64,000 bases of DNA from Spongiivirga citrea (GTDB taxonomy: Bacteria; Bacteroidota; Bacteroidia; Flavobacteriales; Flavobacteriaceae): assembly GCF_010671565.1 (NCBI RefSeq), contig NZ_JAABOQ010000001.1, positions 682,001 to 746,000 of the forward strand. Direction: 5' to 3'. Positions 9,160 through 17,760 of the stretch are shown one piece after another. The notes below the pieces were generated by a model. It was not told the DNA's origin. It did no database searches and worked only from the letters and a program-made list of their open reading frames with translations. The position numbers and the translations under genes are program-made. The stretch's first letter is position 1. Each line of letters starts with the position of its first letter.

Positions 9160-9416
9160 TACTTAGCTCTTTCAATGATTTCTACTAACCTCCAACATTT
9201 AGATTTACTTAAAGGTCTTGTTTCCATGATCTTTACAGTATCTCCTTCGTTGCAGTCGTTATTCTCGTCGTGCGCTACGTATTTTTTCGTTTTTAAAACG
9301 AACTTACCATACATAGGGTGTTTTACTTTTTTCACCTCAGAAACCACAATTGATTTCATCATTTTGCTACTAGTAACAACTCCTATACGCTCTTTTCTTA
9401 AGTTTCTTTTTTCCAT
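9159..9416 (-). CDS. rpsQ: 30S ribosomal protein S17
   Basis: S17 is a primary binder of the 5' domain of 16S rRNA with an OB fold. The 85-residue protein has the motif [19 protein letters not shown], then [19 protein letters not shown] and [19 protein letters not shown], all diagnostic. Its stop shares a base with the rplN start. Confidence 0.98.
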   Translation of the reverse strand: MEKRNLRKERIGVVTSSKMMKSIVVSEVKKVKHPMYGKFVLKTKKYVAHDENNDCNEGDTVKIMETRPLSKSKCWRLVEIIERAK

Positions 9417-9431
9417 CTGATCAAGTGACTA

Positions 9432-9623
9432 CTACTGTAGTTCTCTTTTTGTTAATTCAGTCGCAATTCGTGCAATAGTTCTGCGAGCAGAACGAACTTG
9501 AATTGGATTTTCTAATGGAGAAATTGCATGAGCCATTTTCAGGTCAGCGTAACTCTTTTTAAACTCACCAAGCTTTTCTTGAAGCTCAGCTACCGATAAT
9601 TCTTTAATTTCAGATTGTTTCAT
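9432..9623 (-). CDS. rpmC: 50S ribosomal protein L29
   Basis: L29 sits at the polypeptide exit and helps dock trigger factor and SRP. The 63 residues form the usual two-helix hairpin (MKQSEIKELSVAELQEKLGE, then NPIQVRSARRTIARIATEL). It lies between rplP and rpsQ with gaps of 11 and 15 nt. Confidence 0.97.
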   Translation of the reverse strand: MKQSEIKELSVAELQEKLGEFKKSYADLKMAHAISPLENPIQVRSARRTIARIATELTKRELQ

Positions 9624-9634
9624 CGTTAAATAAA

Positions 9635-10054
9635 TTATGCTTCGTAGTCTCTTGCTACAATAAACTTAGTTTTTACTGGCAATTTCTGTGCTGCCAAACG
9701 CAATGCTTCTTTAGCTGTGTCATAAGGAACACCACTAATTTCGAACAATACACGTCCCGGCTTTACAACAGCTGCCCAATATTCTACCGCACCTTTACCT
9801 TTACCCATACGTACTTCTAATGGCTTTTTGGTAATAGGCTTGTCTGGAAATATTTTAATCCACAACTGGCCTTCCCTTTTCATGTAACGCGTTGCTGCGA
9901 TACGAGCTGCCTCTATTTGACGAGACGTTAGGAAATTTGAGTCTAATGATTTAATACCAAACATTCCGTTTGAAAGCTGGTGTCCACGTCCGGCATTACC
10001 TTTCATGCGACCCTTTTGCTGCTTGCGGAATTTTGTTTTTCTAGGTTGTAACAT
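9635..10054 (-). CDS. rplP: 50S ribosomal protein L16
   Basis: L16 is needed for a functional A site and peptidyl-transferase centre. The 139-residue protein begins [19 protein letters not shown] and has the conserved [19 protein letters not shown] region and the [19 protein letters not shown] helix. It lies between rpsC and rpmC. Confidence 0.98.
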   Translation of the reverse strand: MLQPRKTKFRKQQKGRMKGNAGRGHQLSNGMFGIKSLDSNFLTSRQIEAARIAATRYMKREGQLWIKIFPDKPITKKPLEVRMGKGKGAVEYWAAVVKPGRVLFEISGVPYDTAKEALRLAAQKLPVKTKFIVARDYEA

Positions 10055-10074
10055 TTCTTACTTTCCTTTAAAAA

Positions 10075-10797
10075 TTACTTTCTGCGACGTGCGCCATCAC
10101 GGCCACCTTTTCTATCACCACCTTTTCCTGATTGCTTTTTGGACATACCAACAAGCGGAGAAAGTTCTCTTTTTCCGTACACTTCGCCTTTCATGATCCA
10201 TACTTTAACACCCAATCTACCATAAGTAGTGTGAGCTTCAACTAAAGCATAGTCAATATCTGCCCTGAAGGTAGATAATGGAATACGACCATCTTTGTAA
10301 GATTCAGAACGTGCCATTTCAGCCCCGTTTAATCTTCCAGAGATTTGGATCTTAATTCCCTCAGCATTCATACGCATCGCAGCCGCGATAGCCATCTTGA
10401 TTGCACGACGATACGAGATACGATTCTCGATTTGTCTTGCAACACTAGCAGCTACTAAATGTGCGTCTAGCTCAGGACGTTTGATCTCAAAAATATTGAT
10501 CTGTACTTCCTTATTAGTAATTTTCTTAAGCTCTTCTTTTAACTTGTCTACCTCTTGGCCACCTTTACCAATAATGATACCTGGTCTTGCCGTAGTGATA
10601 GTAACGGTTACAAGTTTAAGCGTACGCTCAATAATTACTCTACTTACACTAGCTTTTGATAAACGAGCGTGAACATACTTGCGGATTTTATCATCCTCAG
10701 CAAGTTTGTCTCCATAGTCGTTACCACCATACCAGTTAGATTCCCATCCTCTGATAATACCTAGGCGATTTCCTATCGGATTTGTTTTCTGTCCCAT
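10075..10797 (-). CDS. rpsC: 30S ribosomal protein S3
   Basis: S3 lines the mRNA entry tunnel. The 240-residue protein begins [14 protein letters not shown], has a type II KH domain with [18 protein letters not shown] at about 75-92, and a C-terminal domain with [19 protein letters not shown]. The tail after residue 220 is rich in Gly, Arg and Lys. It lies between rplV (8-nt gap) and rplP. Confidence 0.98.
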   Translation of the reverse strand: MGQKTNPIGNRLGIIRGWESNWYGGNDYGDKLAEDDKIRKYVHARLSKASVSRVIIERTLKLVTVTITTARPGIIIGKGGQEVDKLKEELKKITNKEVQINIFEIKRPELDAHLVAASVARQIENRISYRRAIKMAIAAAMRMNAEGIKIQISGRLNGAEMARSESYKDGRIPLSTFRADIDYALVEAHTTYGRLGVKVWIMKGEVYGKRELSPLVGMSKKQSGKGGDRKGGRDGARRRK

Positions 10798-10805
10798 ACT
10801 ACGTC

Positions 10806-11213
10806 TTAGCTTTGTGTATTATTGTTAGCACCTAACACGATCGTCACGTGGTTAGATCTTTTTCTTATTCTATGAGCACGACCCTGTGGTGCTGGGCGTA
10901 AACGCTTTAACATTGCTCCACTGTCTACTTTTATTTCTTGCACAAAAAGATTTGCATCTTCAATGCTTGCATCTTCATTTTTAGCTTGCCAGTTAGCGAT
11001 TGCAGAAAGTAGTAATTTCTCTACTCTACGTGCAGCCTCTTTTTGACTAAACTTTAAAATAGCAAGTGCTTTTTCTACATTTTCACCACGAACTAAATCC
11101 GCTACTAAACGCATTTTTCTAGGTGATGTAGGGCAGTTATTCAACTTAGCAAAAGCAACCTGTTTGTTGGCTTCTTTTATTTGCTGCGCTCTTTCTCTTT
11201 TACGAACTCCCAT
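10806..11213 (-). CDS. rplV: 50S ribosomal protein L22
   Basis: L22 lines the exit tunnel with a long beta hairpin. The 135-residue protein includes [37 protein letters not shown] and the hairpin region [20 protein letters not shown]. The hairpin is intact, with no insertion or deletion like those described in macrolide-resistant mutants elsewhere. The N-terminus has an extra basic stretch of about 15 residues. Confidence 0.98.
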   Translation of the reverse strand: MGVRKRERAQQIKEANKQVAFAKLNNCPTSPRKMRLVADLVRGENVEKALAILKFSQKEAARRVEKLLLSAIANWQAKNEDASIEDANLFVQEIKVDSGAMLKRLRPAPQGRAHRIRKRSNHVTIVLGANNNTQS

Positions 11214-11222
11214 AGCTACTTA

Positions 11223-11501
11223 TTATTTTTTTCCTTTATTCTTCGCACCTGCATGACCACGGAATGATCTTGTTGGTGAGAATTCTCCTAACTTATGACC
11301 AACCATATTCTCAGTTACATAGACCGGTACAAATTGACGACCGTTGTGTACTGCAATAGTTTGTCCTACCATATCTGGAGTTATCATAGAGGCTCTAGAC
11401 CATGTTTTGATAACTGCTTTCTTACCAGACTCTATATTAGTCTGTACCTTTTTTTCTAAACTGTGACGAACGAAAGGTCCTTTTTTAAGTGAACGTGCCA
11501 T
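11223..11501 (-). CDS. rpsS: 30S ribosomal protein S19
   Basis: S19 lies in the head of the small subunit and pairs with S13. The 92 residues begin [11 protein letters not shown] and contain [19 protein letters not shown] and the [17 protein letters not shown] motif. The gene lies 3 nt after rplB and 9 nt before rplV. Confidence 0.98.
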   Translation of the reverse strand: MARSLKKGPFVRHSLEKKVQTNIESGKKAVIKTWSRASMITPDMVGQTIAVHNGRQFVPVYVTENMVGHKLGEFSPTRSFRGHAGAKNKGKK

Positions 11502-11504
11502 ATC

Positions 11505-12329
11505 TTATTTCTTTCTTCGTTCTATTATATACTTATTACTCGCTTTAGTTTTAGAACGTGTTCTAAATCCTTTTGCTGGAAGTCCTTTTCTAGAACGTGG
11601 GTGACCACCTGAAGCACGACCTTCACCACCACCCATTGGGTGATCGACTGGGTTCATTGCCACTGGTCTTGTTCTTGGACGACGACCTAACCAACGACCT
11701 CTACCTGCTTTACCAGATACTAGTAACTGGTGATCAGAGTTAGAGATAGCGCCAATTGTCGCTAAACAATTAACAAGTATCATTCTTGTTTCACCTGAAG
11801 GCAACTTAACCGTAGCATACTTACCATCACGTGCCATTAACTGAGCAAATGCACCAGCACTACGCGCGATAACCGCACCTTGTCCTGGACGAAGCTCGAT
11901 ACAAGAAATGATTGTTCCTAAAGGAATATCACTTAAAGGCATTGCGTTACCAATTTCTGGAGCAACATTACTACCAGAAACTACTTTTTGCCCAACCTGT
12001 AAACCATTTTGAGCAATGATGTAACGTTTTTCACCATCTTCGAATTTTACCAATGCGATAAACGCAGTTCGGTTAGGATCATACTGAATTGATACAACTT
12101 CTGCAGCTGCATCTTTTCTATCGCGCTTGAAATCGATAATACGATACCTTTTCTTATGACCACCACCAATATAGCGCATGGTCATTTTTCCTTGACTGTT
12201 CCTACCACCAGATCTTTTTTTCGGAGCTAACAAGCTTTTCTCCGGCTTATCAGTCGTAATGGCGTCAAATCCATTTACAACTCTAAAACGCTGAGCTGGG
12301 GTTATCGGTTTTAATTTTCTAACTGACAT
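11505..12329 (-). CDS. rplB: 50S ribosomal protein L2
   Basis: L2 is a primary 23S rRNA binder needed for subunit association and peptidyl transfer. The 274-residue protein has an N-terminal OB domain, an SH3-like domain and the invariant C-terminal loop [19 protein letters not shown], whose His is important for activity. The downstream [15 protein letters not shown] segment is also present. Length and order are standard. Confidence 0.98.
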   Translation of the reverse strand: MSVRKLKPITPAQRFRVVNGFDAITTDKPEKSLLAPKKRSGGRNSQGKMTMRYIGGGHKKRYRIIDFKRDRKDAAAEVVSIQYDPNRTAFIALVKFEDGEKRYIIAQNGLQVGQKVVSGSNVAPEIGNAMPLSDIPLGTIISCIELRPGQGAVIARSAGAFAQLMARDGKYATVKLPSGETRMILVNCLATIGAISNSDHQLLVSGKAGRGRWLGRRPRTRPVAMNPVDHPMGGGEGRASGGHPRSRKGLPAKGFRTRSKTKASNKYIIERRKK

Positions 12330-12342
12330 TTTGTGTCTTTAC

Positions 12343-12633
12343 TTATATATTACTGTAAAAGTCAATTGCTTCACCTTCTGCAATCTGAACGATTGCTTTT
12401 TTTGTAGCATTGGTTTTACCTCTTTGTAATCCCGTTTTTGTATAACGAACTTTACGTTCAGGATGATAATTTAAGGTTCTAACTTTCTCGACAGTCACAC
12501 CGTAAGTTGCCTCAACAGCGTTTTTAATTTCGATCTTATTAGCCTTAGTATCAACATAAAACGTGTATCTGTTTAGCAATTCGCTATCAGCGTTTGCCTT
12601 CTCGGTAATAATCGGTTTTATTAAGATACTCAT
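12343..12633 (-). CDS. rplW: 50S ribosomal protein L23
   Basis: L23 lies at the tunnel exit and is a docking site for trigger factor and SRP. The 96-residue protein starts MSILIKPIITEKA and has the YTFYVDTKANKIEIKNAVE strand-helix and the GRKVRYTKTGLQRG-like loop (ERKVRYTKTGLQRGKT). It lies between rplD (6-nt gap) and rplB. Confidence 0.98.
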   Translation of the reverse strand: MSILIKPIITEKANADSELLNRYTFYVDTKANKIEIKNAVEATYGVTVEKVRTLNYHPERKVRYTKTGLQRGKTNATKKAIVQIAEGEAIDFYSNI

Positions 12634-12639
12634 GTTGAT

Positions 12640-13269
12640 CTATTTACTTAAATTAGACTCAATTCCTTCTACACTACTTTCAAAAAGCACAACACTGTTT
12701 GCATTAACAATTTTGTAAGTACTTAATTCTGAACTAGTTACAACTTCTGAGCGTTTTAAATTACGCGACGACAAATATACATTATTATTTGAGTCACCCA
12801 ACACAAACAAAGACTTTTTGTTTTCAAGGCCTAAAGAGGCTAAAACATTGATGAAATCTTTTGTCTTTGGCGCATCGAAATTAAAGTCTTCGATTACGGT
12901 AATTGCCTTCTCATTTGCTTTAAGAGTTAAAGCCGATTTACGAGCTAAACGCTTTACGTTTTTATTCAATTTAAATCCGTAGTTACGCGGTCTAGGACCG
13001 AAGATTCGACCACCACCTCTAAACACTGGAGATTTAATACTACCTGCACGCGCGGTACCGGTACCTTTTTGCTTTTTGATCTTACGAGTACTTCCCGTAA
13101 TTTCAGCACGTTCTTTAGCCTTATGAGTACCTTGACGTTGATTAGCCAAGTACTGCTTTACATCTAGATAAACTGAATGCTCATTAGGCTCTATTGCGAA
13201 AACAGCATCAGAAAGCTCAACCTTTCTTCCTGTTTCTTTTCCATTAATATCAACTACTGCTACTTTCAT
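12640..13269 (-). CDS. rplD: 50S ribosomal protein L4
   Basis: L4 forms part of the exit tunnel; in E. coli it also represses the S10 operon. The 209-residue protein has the extended loop KKQKGTGTARAGSIKSPVFR with GGGRIFGPRPRNYGFKLNKN after it. The start codon shares one base with the rplC stop (TAATG). No E. coli-type S10 leader is evident by eye, although the gap before rplC is long. Confidence 0.98.
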   Translation of the reverse strand: MKVAVVDINGKETGRKVELSDAVFAIEPNEHSVYLDVKQYLANQRQGTHKAKERAEITGSTRKIKKQKGTGTARAGSIKSPVFRGGGRIFGPRPRNYGFKLNKNVKRLARKSALTLKANEKAITVIEDFNFDAPKTKDFINVLASLGLENKKSLFVLGDSNNNVYLSSRNLKRSEVVTSSELSTYKIVNANSVVLFESSVEGIESNLSK

Positions 13270-13886
13270 TACTTCTGAATGATTACGTATGAGTTTTTGT
13301 GACCAGGAACTGCGCCTTTAACAACAAGCAAGTTCTTGTCAGCCACTACTTTTAATACACGTAGGTTTTGAACTTTCACCTTCTCGTTACCCATTTGTCC
13401 TGCCATGCGCATACCTTTAAATACCCTTGCTGGGTAAGATGCAGCACCAATAGAACCAGGAGCACGCAGTCGGTTATGTTGACCGTGAGTAGCTTGACCT
13501 ACACCGGCAAAACCGTGACGTTTTACAACACCTTGAAAACCTTTACCTTTTGAAGTTCCTGAAACATCAACAAACTCTCCTTCAGTAAAATGCTCAACTG
13601 TGATAGTATCACCTAATTTATACTCCTCTTCAAATCCTTGAAATTCGACAACTTTGTACTTAGGCGATGTTCCTGCTTTCTTAAAGTGACCTTGAGCCGC
13701 TTTAGGAGCACGTTTTTCTGCCTTGTCATCGAAACCAAGTTGAAGAGCTTCATACCCGTCAACCTCTTCGGTTCTGACTTGGGTAACGACACAAGGGCCA
13801 GCTTCGATTACTGTACATGGTATGTTTTTACCATTTTCGTCGAAGATGCTGGTCATGCCGATTTTCTTTCCTATTAACCCAGACAT
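13269..13886 (-). CDS. rplC: 50S ribosomal protein L3
   Basis: L3 reaches the peptidyl-transferase centre. The 205-residue protein starts [20 protein letters not shown] and has the long loop [17 protein letters not shown] and [20 protein letters not shown], followed by [18 protein letters not shown]. It is the first gene after the 201-nt gap that follows rpsJ, so transcription or translation of the S10-spc-alpha part may be controlled there. Confidence 0.98.
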   Translation of the reverse strand: MSGLIGKKIGMTSIFDENGKNIPCTVIEAGPCVVTQVRTEEVDGYEALQLGFDDKAEKRAPKAAQGHFKKAGTSPKYKVVEFQGFEEEYKLGDTITVEHFTEGEFVDVSGTSKGKGFQGVVKRHGFAGVGQATHGQHNRLRAPGSIGAASYPARVFKGMRMAGQMGNEKVKVQNLRVLKVVADKNLLVVKGAVPGHKNSYVIIQK

Positions 13887-13971
13887 TTCTAATTTAGATT
13901 TGAGCCTCCGAACTCCAGATACTATATCCTTTATTCTTCTTCTCTATTAATAATTATTTAAACTTTATCTC

Positions 13972-14004
13972 AAAATAAACGGGATCAAAACAAATTCGAT
14001 CCCG
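13972..14004 (-). terminator. terminator-like hairpin between rpsJ and rplC
   Basis: On the minus strand CGGGATC (14004-13998) and GATCCCG (13986-13980) form a perfect 7-bp, GC-rich stem with an 11-nt loop followed by TTTATTTTG. This resembles an intrinsic terminator or attenuator. It lies inside the superoperon, so complete termination would need a promoter after it; partial termination would set the ratio between the str-type genes and the S10-spc-alpha genes. Confidence 0.5.
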
Positions 14005-14057
14005 AATATTATTTTGTTTCCGTTTTTCCCTAACCTGTCGTTAAGGACATGTTTTAT

Positions 14058-14089
14058 AATTCTGAATTCAGAATTCTGAATTTAGAATT
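14058..14089. repeat. tandem palindromic repeat after rpsJ
   Basis: The 14-bp unit AATTCTGAATTCAG is followed by AATTCTGAATTTAG and a further AATT. Positions 58-75 of this stretch (14058-14075) are a perfect 18-bp palindrome, and 14072-14089 are a second copy with one mismatch. The repeat touches the rpsJ stop codon (14088-14090). It has no T-run and its role is unknown. Confidence 0.6.
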
Positions 14090-14393
14090 ATACTTTGATC
14101 TCTACTTCAACACCACTTGGTAATTCCAACTTCATTAACGCGTCAATCGTTTTTGAAGATGAGCTGTAAATATCAAGTAATCTTTTGTAAGAACTTAATT
14201 GAAACTGCTCACGTGATTTTTTGTTTACGTGTGGAGAACGTAATACGGTAAAAATCTTTTTATGTGTTGGTAAAGGAATCGGACCTGTTACTACAGCTCC
14301 GGTAGTTTTTACCGTTTTTACGATTTTCTCAGCAGACTTATCTACTAAGTTGTGATCGTAAGACTTTAGTTTTATTCTGATTTTCTGACTCAT
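14088..14393 (-). CDS. rpsJ: 30S ribosomal protein S10
   Basis: S10 (NusE) is a head protein of the small subunit and a partner of NusB in antitermination. The 101-residue protein has [20 protein letters not shown], the [20 protein letters not shown] loop and a C-terminal segment ending in VEIKV. It lies 11 nt after fusA; no tuf gene lies between them. It is followed by the 201-nt gap before rplC. Confidence 0.98.
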   Translation of the reverse strand: MSQKIRIKLKSYDHNLVDKSAEKIVKTVKTTGAVVTGPIPLPTHKKIFTVLRSPHVNKKSREQFQLSSYKRLLDIYSSSSKTIDALMKLELPSGVEVEIKV

Positions 14394-14404
14394 TTCTCTT
14401 TTAT

Positions 14405-16531
14405 TTAAGCTTCAACACCTTTAGCAGCTTTGATTACCTCTTCTGCAATATTAGTTGGCGTTTCAGCATAGTGTGAAAATTCCATAGTAGATGTTGCTCT
14501 ACCAGATGACAACGTTCTAAGTGATGTTACATATCCGAACATTTCAGATAATGGCACAGTAGCTTTTACCACTTTAGCACCAGCACGATCACCCATGTCA
14601 CTAACTTGACCACGACGTCTGTTTAAGTCACCTACAATATCTCCCATGTTTTCTTCAGGAGTAAGAACCTCTAACTTCATAATTGGTTCCATGATCACAG
14701 CTTTTGCAGCTTTTGCAGCAGCCTTGTAACCAAGTTTTGCAGCAAGTTCGAACGAAAGTTGATCAGAATCCACATCGTGATACGAACCGTCTCTCAATGT
14801 AATCTTCATTGAATCCATTTCGTATCCAGCCAAAGGACCATTTTTCATAGCTTCTTTGAAACCTTTCTCTACAGAAGGAACAAATTCCTTAGGAACATTA
14901 CCACCTTTAATTACAGATTCAAATGTTAAGCCAGTAGTACCTTCTTCAGCAGGCTCCATAGTAAATACGATATCTGCGAATTTACCACGACCACCAGATT
15001 GTTTCTTGTACACCTCTCTGTGATCAGCAGAAGCAGTAATTGCTTCTTTGTACTCAACCTGAGGCTGTCCTTGGTTAACTTCAACCTTGAACTCACGTCT
15101 AAGACGATCTACAATAATGTCTAAGTGAAGCTCGCCCATACCAGAAATAATAGTCTGACCTGAAGCTTCATCAGTTTTAACCTGGAAAGTTGGATCTTCT
15201 TCAGCCAATTTAGCTAAAGACATACCTAACTTATCAACATCGGCTTTTGTTTTAGGCTCTACTGCGATACCAATTACCGGATCAGGAAAATCCATAGATT
15301 CCAATACGATTGGAGATTTCTCAGCCGATAAAGTATCACCTGTTTTAATGTCTTTAAATCCTACAGCTGCTCCAATATCTCCTGCCTCAATATATTCGAT
15401 GGCATTCTGCTTATTAGAGTGCATTTGGTAAATACGAGAAATACGCTCTTTTTTACCAGATCTATTATTAAGGACATATGATCCCGCATCTAAGCGACCA
15501 GAATATGCACGGAAGAATGCTAAACGACCAACAAAAGGATCAGTAGCAATTTTAAATGCGAGAGCAGCAAATGGCTCATTTACATCCGGCTTACGAACTT
15601 CTTCTTGCTCAGTATCAGGATTAACACCTACAATACCTTCTTTATCTGTTGGTGAAGGCAAGTAACGACATACAGCATCTAATAAGAACTGCACACCTTT
15701 ATTTTTAAATGCCGAACCACAAATCATAGGAATGATAGCCATATCCATTACAGCAGCTCGAAGCGCAGCATGCACTTCTTCTTCTGTAATAGAATCTTCA
15801 TCTTCCATGAATTTTTCTAAAAGGTTTTCATCATAAGTCGCAACCTCTTCAATTAAAAGTGCGCGATACTTACGAGCTTCCTCTTTCATATCTTCAGGAA
15901 TATCGATTACATCAAAAGTCGCCCCTTGAGTTTCATCATGCCATACAATAGCACGGTTCTTCACTAAATCGATAATACCTTTAAAATCTGCCTCATCACC
16001 AATGTTTAATACAATTGGCACAGCGTTAGACTTCAACATATCTTTCACCTGCTGACAAACAGCAAGGAAGTTAGAACCTTGACGGTCCATTTTATTTACG
16101 AAACCAATACGAGGCACTTTGTAATTATCTGCAAGTCTCCAGTTAGTTTCCGATTGAGGCTCAACACCATCAACAGCAGAAAATAAGAAAACCAACCCAT
16201 CAAGAACTCTTAATGAACGGTTTACCTCTACTGTAAAATCAACGTGACCCGGAGTATCGATAATATTAAAGTGATATCCTTTAGCATCCGCAGTTGGCTT
16301 CCCATTCTCAGTTGGGAATTGCCATGTACAAGTTGTAGCAGCCGAAGTAATGGTAATACCACGCTCCTGCTCTTGCTCCATCCAGTCCATAGTTGCAGCA
16401 CCATCATGCACCTCACCAATTTTATGAGACACACCAGTATAATAAAGAATACGCTCGGTAGTAGTTGTTTTCCCTGCATCAATATGCGCAGCGATACCTA
16501 TGTTTCTTGTAAATTTTAAATCTCTAGCCAT
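14405..16531 (-). CDS. fusA: translation elongation factor G
   Basis: EF-G is the GTPase that drives ribosomal translocation and, with RRF, recycling. The 708-residue protein has the P-loop [13 protein letters not shown] (about 14-26), the switch motifs RGITITSAA and DTPGHVDF, the NKMD specificity motif, and domains II to V in order, including [10 protein letters not shown]. It has the bacterial length and keeps all G motifs. It lies between rpsG (5-nt gap) and rpsJ. Confidence 0.98.
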   Translation of the reverse strand: MARDLKFTRNIGIAAHIDAGKTTTTERILYYTGVSHKIGEVHDGAATMDWMEQEQERGITITSAATTCTWQFPTENGKPTADAKGYHFNIIDTPGHVDFTVEVNRSLRVLDGLVFLFSAVDGVEPQSETNWRLADNYKVPRIGFVNKMDRQGSNFLAVCQQVKDMLKSNAVPIVLNIGDEADFKGIIDLVKNRAIVWHDETQGATFDVIDIPEDMKEEARKYRALLIEEVATYDENLLEKFMEDEDSITEEEVHAALRAAVMDMAIIPMICGSAFKNKGVQFLLDAVCRYLPSPTDKEGIVGVNPDTEQEEVRKPDVNEPFAALAFKIATDPFVGRLAFFRAYSGRLDAGSYVLNNRSGKKERISRIYQMHSNKQNAIEYIEAGDIGAAVGFKDIKTGDTLSAEKSPIVLESMDFPDPVIGIAVEPKTKADVDKLGMSLAKLAEEDPTFQVKTDEASGQTIISGMGELHLDIIVDRLRREFKVEVNQGQPQVEYKEAITASADHREVYKKQSGGRGKFADIVFTMEPAEEGTTGLTFESVIKGGNVPKEFVPSVEKGFKEAMKNGPLAGYEMDSMKITLRDGSYHDVDSDQLSFELAAKLGYKAAAKAAKAVIMEPIMKLEVLTPEENMGDIVGDLNRRRGQVSDMGDRAGAKVVKATVPLSEMFGYVTSLRTLSSGRATSTMEFSHYAETPTNIAEEVIKAAKGVEA

Positions 16532-16536
16532 TTTTA

Positions 16537-17013
16537 TTAGAATCTGAAGTGAGAGAATGCTTTGTTTGCTTCTGCCATTTTGTGCGTATCAATTCTTTTC
16601 TTAACCGCAGCACCTTCTTCTTTAGATGCAGCTAATACCTCTGCAGCTAATTTTGCAGCCATTGACTTTTCATTTCTCTTACGAGAAAAACTAATCAACC
16701 ACTTCATTGCAGTAGAGATTTTACGATCTGGTCGTATTGGCCTTGGAATCTGAAAAGTAGCACCACCTACGCGGCGACTTCTTACTTCTACATGAGGCAT
16801 TACATTAGACAATGCATCTTTCCAAAGCTCTAAAGCTGTTTTTTCGTCGTCTTGTTTCTTTTCTTCCACGATATCAATCGCATCATAGAATACTTTAAAA
16901 GCTACCGACTTCTTTCCATCCCACATCATCATGTTTACGAAACGAGTTACTAACTGATCGTTAAACCTTGGATCTGGAAGAATCGGTCTTTTTTTCGCCT
17001 TTCTTTTTCTCAT
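16537..17013 (-). CDS. rpsG: 30S ribosomal protein S7
   Basis: S7 organises the 3' major domain of 16S rRNA; in E. coli it represses the str operon. The 158-residue protein starts [17 protein letters not shown] and contains [20 protein letters not shown] and [14 protein letters not shown]-like residues ([16 protein letters not shown]). It lies 28 nt after rpsL and 5 nt before fusA. Confidence 0.98.
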   Translation of the reverse strand: MRKRKAKKRPILPDPRFNDQLVTRFVNMMMWDGKKSVAFKVFYDAIDIVEEKKQDDEKTALELWKDALSNVMPHVEVRSRRVGGATFQIPRPIRPDRKISTAMKWLISFSRKRNEKSMAAKLAAEVLAASKEEGAAVKKRIDTHKMAEANKAFSHFRF

Positions 17014-17041
17014 TACCTTATTATAATACTATATTATACTA

Positions 17042-17416
17042 TTATTTCTTAGGGCGTTTTGCACCGTATTTAGATCTACGCTGTGTACGACCCTCAACAC
17101 CAGCTGTGTCAAGTGCCCCACGAACGATATGATATCTAACTCCTGGCAAATCTTTTACCCTTCCGCCTCTAACCAATACTATCGAGTGCTCTTGTAGATT
17201 GTGACCCTCTCCTGGGATGTAAGCATTCACTTCCTTACCATTGGTAAGACGAACCCTTGCTACCTTTCTCATTGCTGAGTTTGGTTTCTTAGGCGTCGTA
17301 GTGTAAACACGTGTACACACCCCTCTTCGTTGAGGACACGAATCTAAAGCAGCCGATTTACTCTTCTTGGTTATTTTGGCCCTTCCTTTTCGTACTAATT
17401 GTGAAATTGTTGGCAT
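17042..17416 (-). CDS. rpsL: 30S ribosomal protein S12
   Basis: S12 controls decoding accuracy at the A site. The 124-residue protein has [19 protein letters not shown] and [20 protein letters not shown]. Both lysines whose replacement gives streptomycin resistance in other bacteria (equivalent to Lys42 and Lys87 of E. coli) are present, so it is the wild-type, sensitive form. It is the first gene of the minus-strand superoperon, with a good promoter about 45 nt upstream. Confidence 0.98.
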   Translation of the reverse strand: MPTISQLVRKGRAKITKKSKSAALDSCPQRRGVCTRVYTTTPKKPNSAMRKVARVRLTNGKEVNAYIPGEGHNLQEHSIVLVRGGRVKDLPGVRYHIVRGALDTAGVEGRTQRRSKYGAKRPKK

Positions 17417-17440
17417 AAATAAATTATGATATTTTTAAAA

Positions 17441-17455
17441 CCCTCTTTTTGAGGG
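17441..17455 (-). promoter_or_regulatory. hairpin at the 5' end of the rpsL mRNA
   Basis: CCCTC (17441-17445) and GAGGG (17451-17455) are separated by five T. With the promoter at 17459-17489, the transcript would begin close to this hairpin, so it could protect the 5' end of the long ribosomal mRNA or take part in control. It is followed by TTTTAAAAA, and an early terminator is another reading. Confidence 0.4.
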
Positions 17456-17458
17456 CTG

Positions 17459-17489
17459 CAAAGGTAGAAATATATTTGAACTATTCAAA
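17459..17489 (-). promoter_or_regulatory. promoter of the ribosomal superoperon (rpsL)
   Basis: On the minus strand TTTG (17489-17486) is followed after 19 nt by TACCTTTG (17466-17459). This matches exactly the Bacteroidota primary-sigma consensus TTTG-N17-20-TAnnTTTG. It is about 43 nt upstream of the rpsL ATG, which suits the first gene of a highly expressed operon. Confidence 0.8.
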
Positions 17490-17700
17490 CCTATCAAGAT
17501 TAATTTTAATCAGGTTATTTATTCATTTCAATTTTGATAAATCTTCAGTTCGAAAATAAAGCATAATCACAGAAAAAATCGATCTATTCTCGATCTTCAA
17601 CTTGCAATCGATTTTACGATAATATTCTGTTAATATTTTATAACAATCGACCAATAATCTAACATTTACTTAAAGAAGAGTTAATTTTTATGACAAAAAA

Positions 17701-17732
17701 GTTGTGCGGTTAACATTAAATTATGATTTTTG
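17701..17732 (+). promoter_or_regulatory. candidate promoter of the susC operon
   Basis: GTTG (17701-17704) is followed after 20 nt by GATTTTTG (17725-17732), one mismatch in each box from TTTG-N17-20-TAnnTTTG. It ends 28 nt before the susC ATG. It faces away from the rpsL promoter about 210 nt to the left. Confidence 0.45.
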
Positions 17733-17760
17733 GCGATAGCTAATTCAAATAATTTAAAAA

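Larger units (their letters stand above)
17417..17760. other. divergent intergenic region between rpsL and susC
   Basis: This 344-nt gene-free stretch separates the minus-strand ribosomal superoperon from the plus-strand SusC operon. It holds the rpsL promoter and a leader hairpin at its left end, a candidate susC promoter at its right end, and an AT-rich middle (about 17490-17700) in which I see no ORF, RNA gene or clear repeat. Confidence 0.8.

Noticed and set aside
13920-13978. Promoter for rplC after the internal hairpin
   Set aside because: The best box on the minus strand (TTATTTTG at 13978-13971) has a mismatch and overlaps the hairpin tail, with no TTTG at the right distance.
14394-14404. 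Search for a tuf gene or remnant between fusA and rpsJ
   Set aside because: The gap is only 11 nt; there is no remnant.
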